Shown: positions 5,331-5,642 of the stretch, piece by piece
Layout of the letters: the number at the start of each line of letters is the position of its first letter
Position numbering within the stretch: position 1 is the first letter of the stretch
The notes under the pieces: model-generated
Databases searched by the model: none
The model's input: the letters and a program-made list of their open reading frames with translations, nothing else
Told to the model about the DNA's origin: nothing
Position numbers and translations under genes: made by a program
Assembly (NCBI GenBank): GCA_937961295.1
Contig: CALGOK010000052.1
Location: 1 to 5,642, forward strand
Length of the DNA stretch: 5,642 bases
Direction of reading: 5' to 3'
Source: an uncultured Gemmatimonadota bacterium
GTDB lineage: Bacteria; Gemmatimonadota; Gemmatimonadetes; Gemmatimonadales; GWC2-71-9

Positions 5331-5642
5331 CCGAGCACTTCCGCCAGGTCGGCCACTTGCCGCTCCGCCAGCATCGCGGAAGCCGGCCGACCCTCACCCA
5401 CGAGCACCACGTCGGCGCAGCGGGCCCCAATCGCGGCCAGCATCGCCGGCGCGCTCGCGAGCAGGGCGGTCGCGGCGCTGGCCGCCTCGCCGCTGCCGAG
5501 CCACTGCTGCAGCCGGTCGTGCCGCGGGAGTCCGTCGGCCCCGTCGGCGGCGAGCAGCGACGGCACCCGGTCGCCGAGCTCGGCGTGCTCGAGCGCGGCC
5601 GCGGCCACTGCCGACGGCAGCCCCGTGAGCAGGGCCACCGGC
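5327..5642 (-). CDS. C-terminal part of a probable HAD-like protein
   Basis: This leftward reading frame stays open to the right edge and ends at TAG (5329-5327); 104 codons are visible and the true start is outside the window. The sequence is Ala- and Leu-rich. The opening VALLTGLPSAVAAAALEHA fits the HAD motif II region (a hydrophobic strand ending in Thr, then a helix). The later DGADGLPRHDRL resembles the usual GKPxPD motif III, and a strand near ADVVLVGEG with a final ADLAEVL resembles the end of the Rossmann fold. The motif III Lys is Leu here, and the acidic residues of motif IV are not evident (LLASAPAML in their place), so the protein may be catalytically inactive or the family call wrong. 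It is convergent with the ribbon-helix-helix gene, overlapping by 4 nt. Confidence 0.5.
   Translation of the reverse strand, partial: PVALLTGLPSAVAAAALEHAELGDRVPSLLAADGADGLPRHDRLQQWLGSGEAASAATALLASAPAMLAAIGARCADVVLVGEGRPASAMLAERQVADLAEVLG

Overview
The window is dense, GC-rich bacterial DNA with short intergenic gaps. It shows lipoprotein-type and Sec-type signal peptides and protein families common in diderm, soil-type bacteria. The mix (secreted sulfatase-modifying-type protein, ApbE, multi-blade propeller lipoprotein, VanZ-like membrane protein, SPFH plus ribbon-helix-helix pair) would fit Gemmatimonadota or a similar high-GC phylum. No marker gene is present, so this is only a guess. No RNA gene, CRISPR array, insertion sequence or phage gene was seen, and no stretch longer than 300 bases lacks a gene.

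Left part (1-1276). The 5' end of a leftward gene encodes a secreted formylglycine-generating-enzyme-like protein (1-252, cut by the window edge). Almost back to back with it is a rightward FAD:protein FMN transferase (ApbE). ApbE ends at a 13-bp perfect hairpin (1225-1254) that it shares with the convergent gene to its right.

Middle part (1277-4220). Two leftward genes form a tight operon. The first encodes a VanZ-like polytopic membrane protein with a long C-terminal membrane extension. The second encodes a predicted lipoprotein made of about 14 propeller blades, probably two seven-bladed propellers. The second gene's ribosome binding site overlaps the stop of the first.

Right part (4221-5642). 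An AT-rich patch at 4221-4232 carries overlapping -10-like hexamers on both strands, probably a shared promoter for the VanZ operon (leftward) and the SPFH operon (rightward). The SPFH operon encodes a membrane-anchored SPFH/band-7 protein followed 9 nt later by a 61-aa Arc-type ribbon-helix-helix protein, a pairing recalled from many other bacteria. An inverted repeat sits right before the small gene. The small gene ends in the tetranucleotide CTAG, which also supplies the stop of the convergent gene entering from the right edge, probably the C-terminal part of a degenerate HAD-like protein.

No single pathway links all these genes. Both operons flanking the shared promoter encode envelope proteins, so a role in membrane or envelope physiology is the most economical reading. 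The most notable items are the double-propeller lipoprotein/VanZ operon, the symmetric divergent promoter with a possibly leaderless VanZ transcript, and the SPFH-RHH module with its candidate operator.
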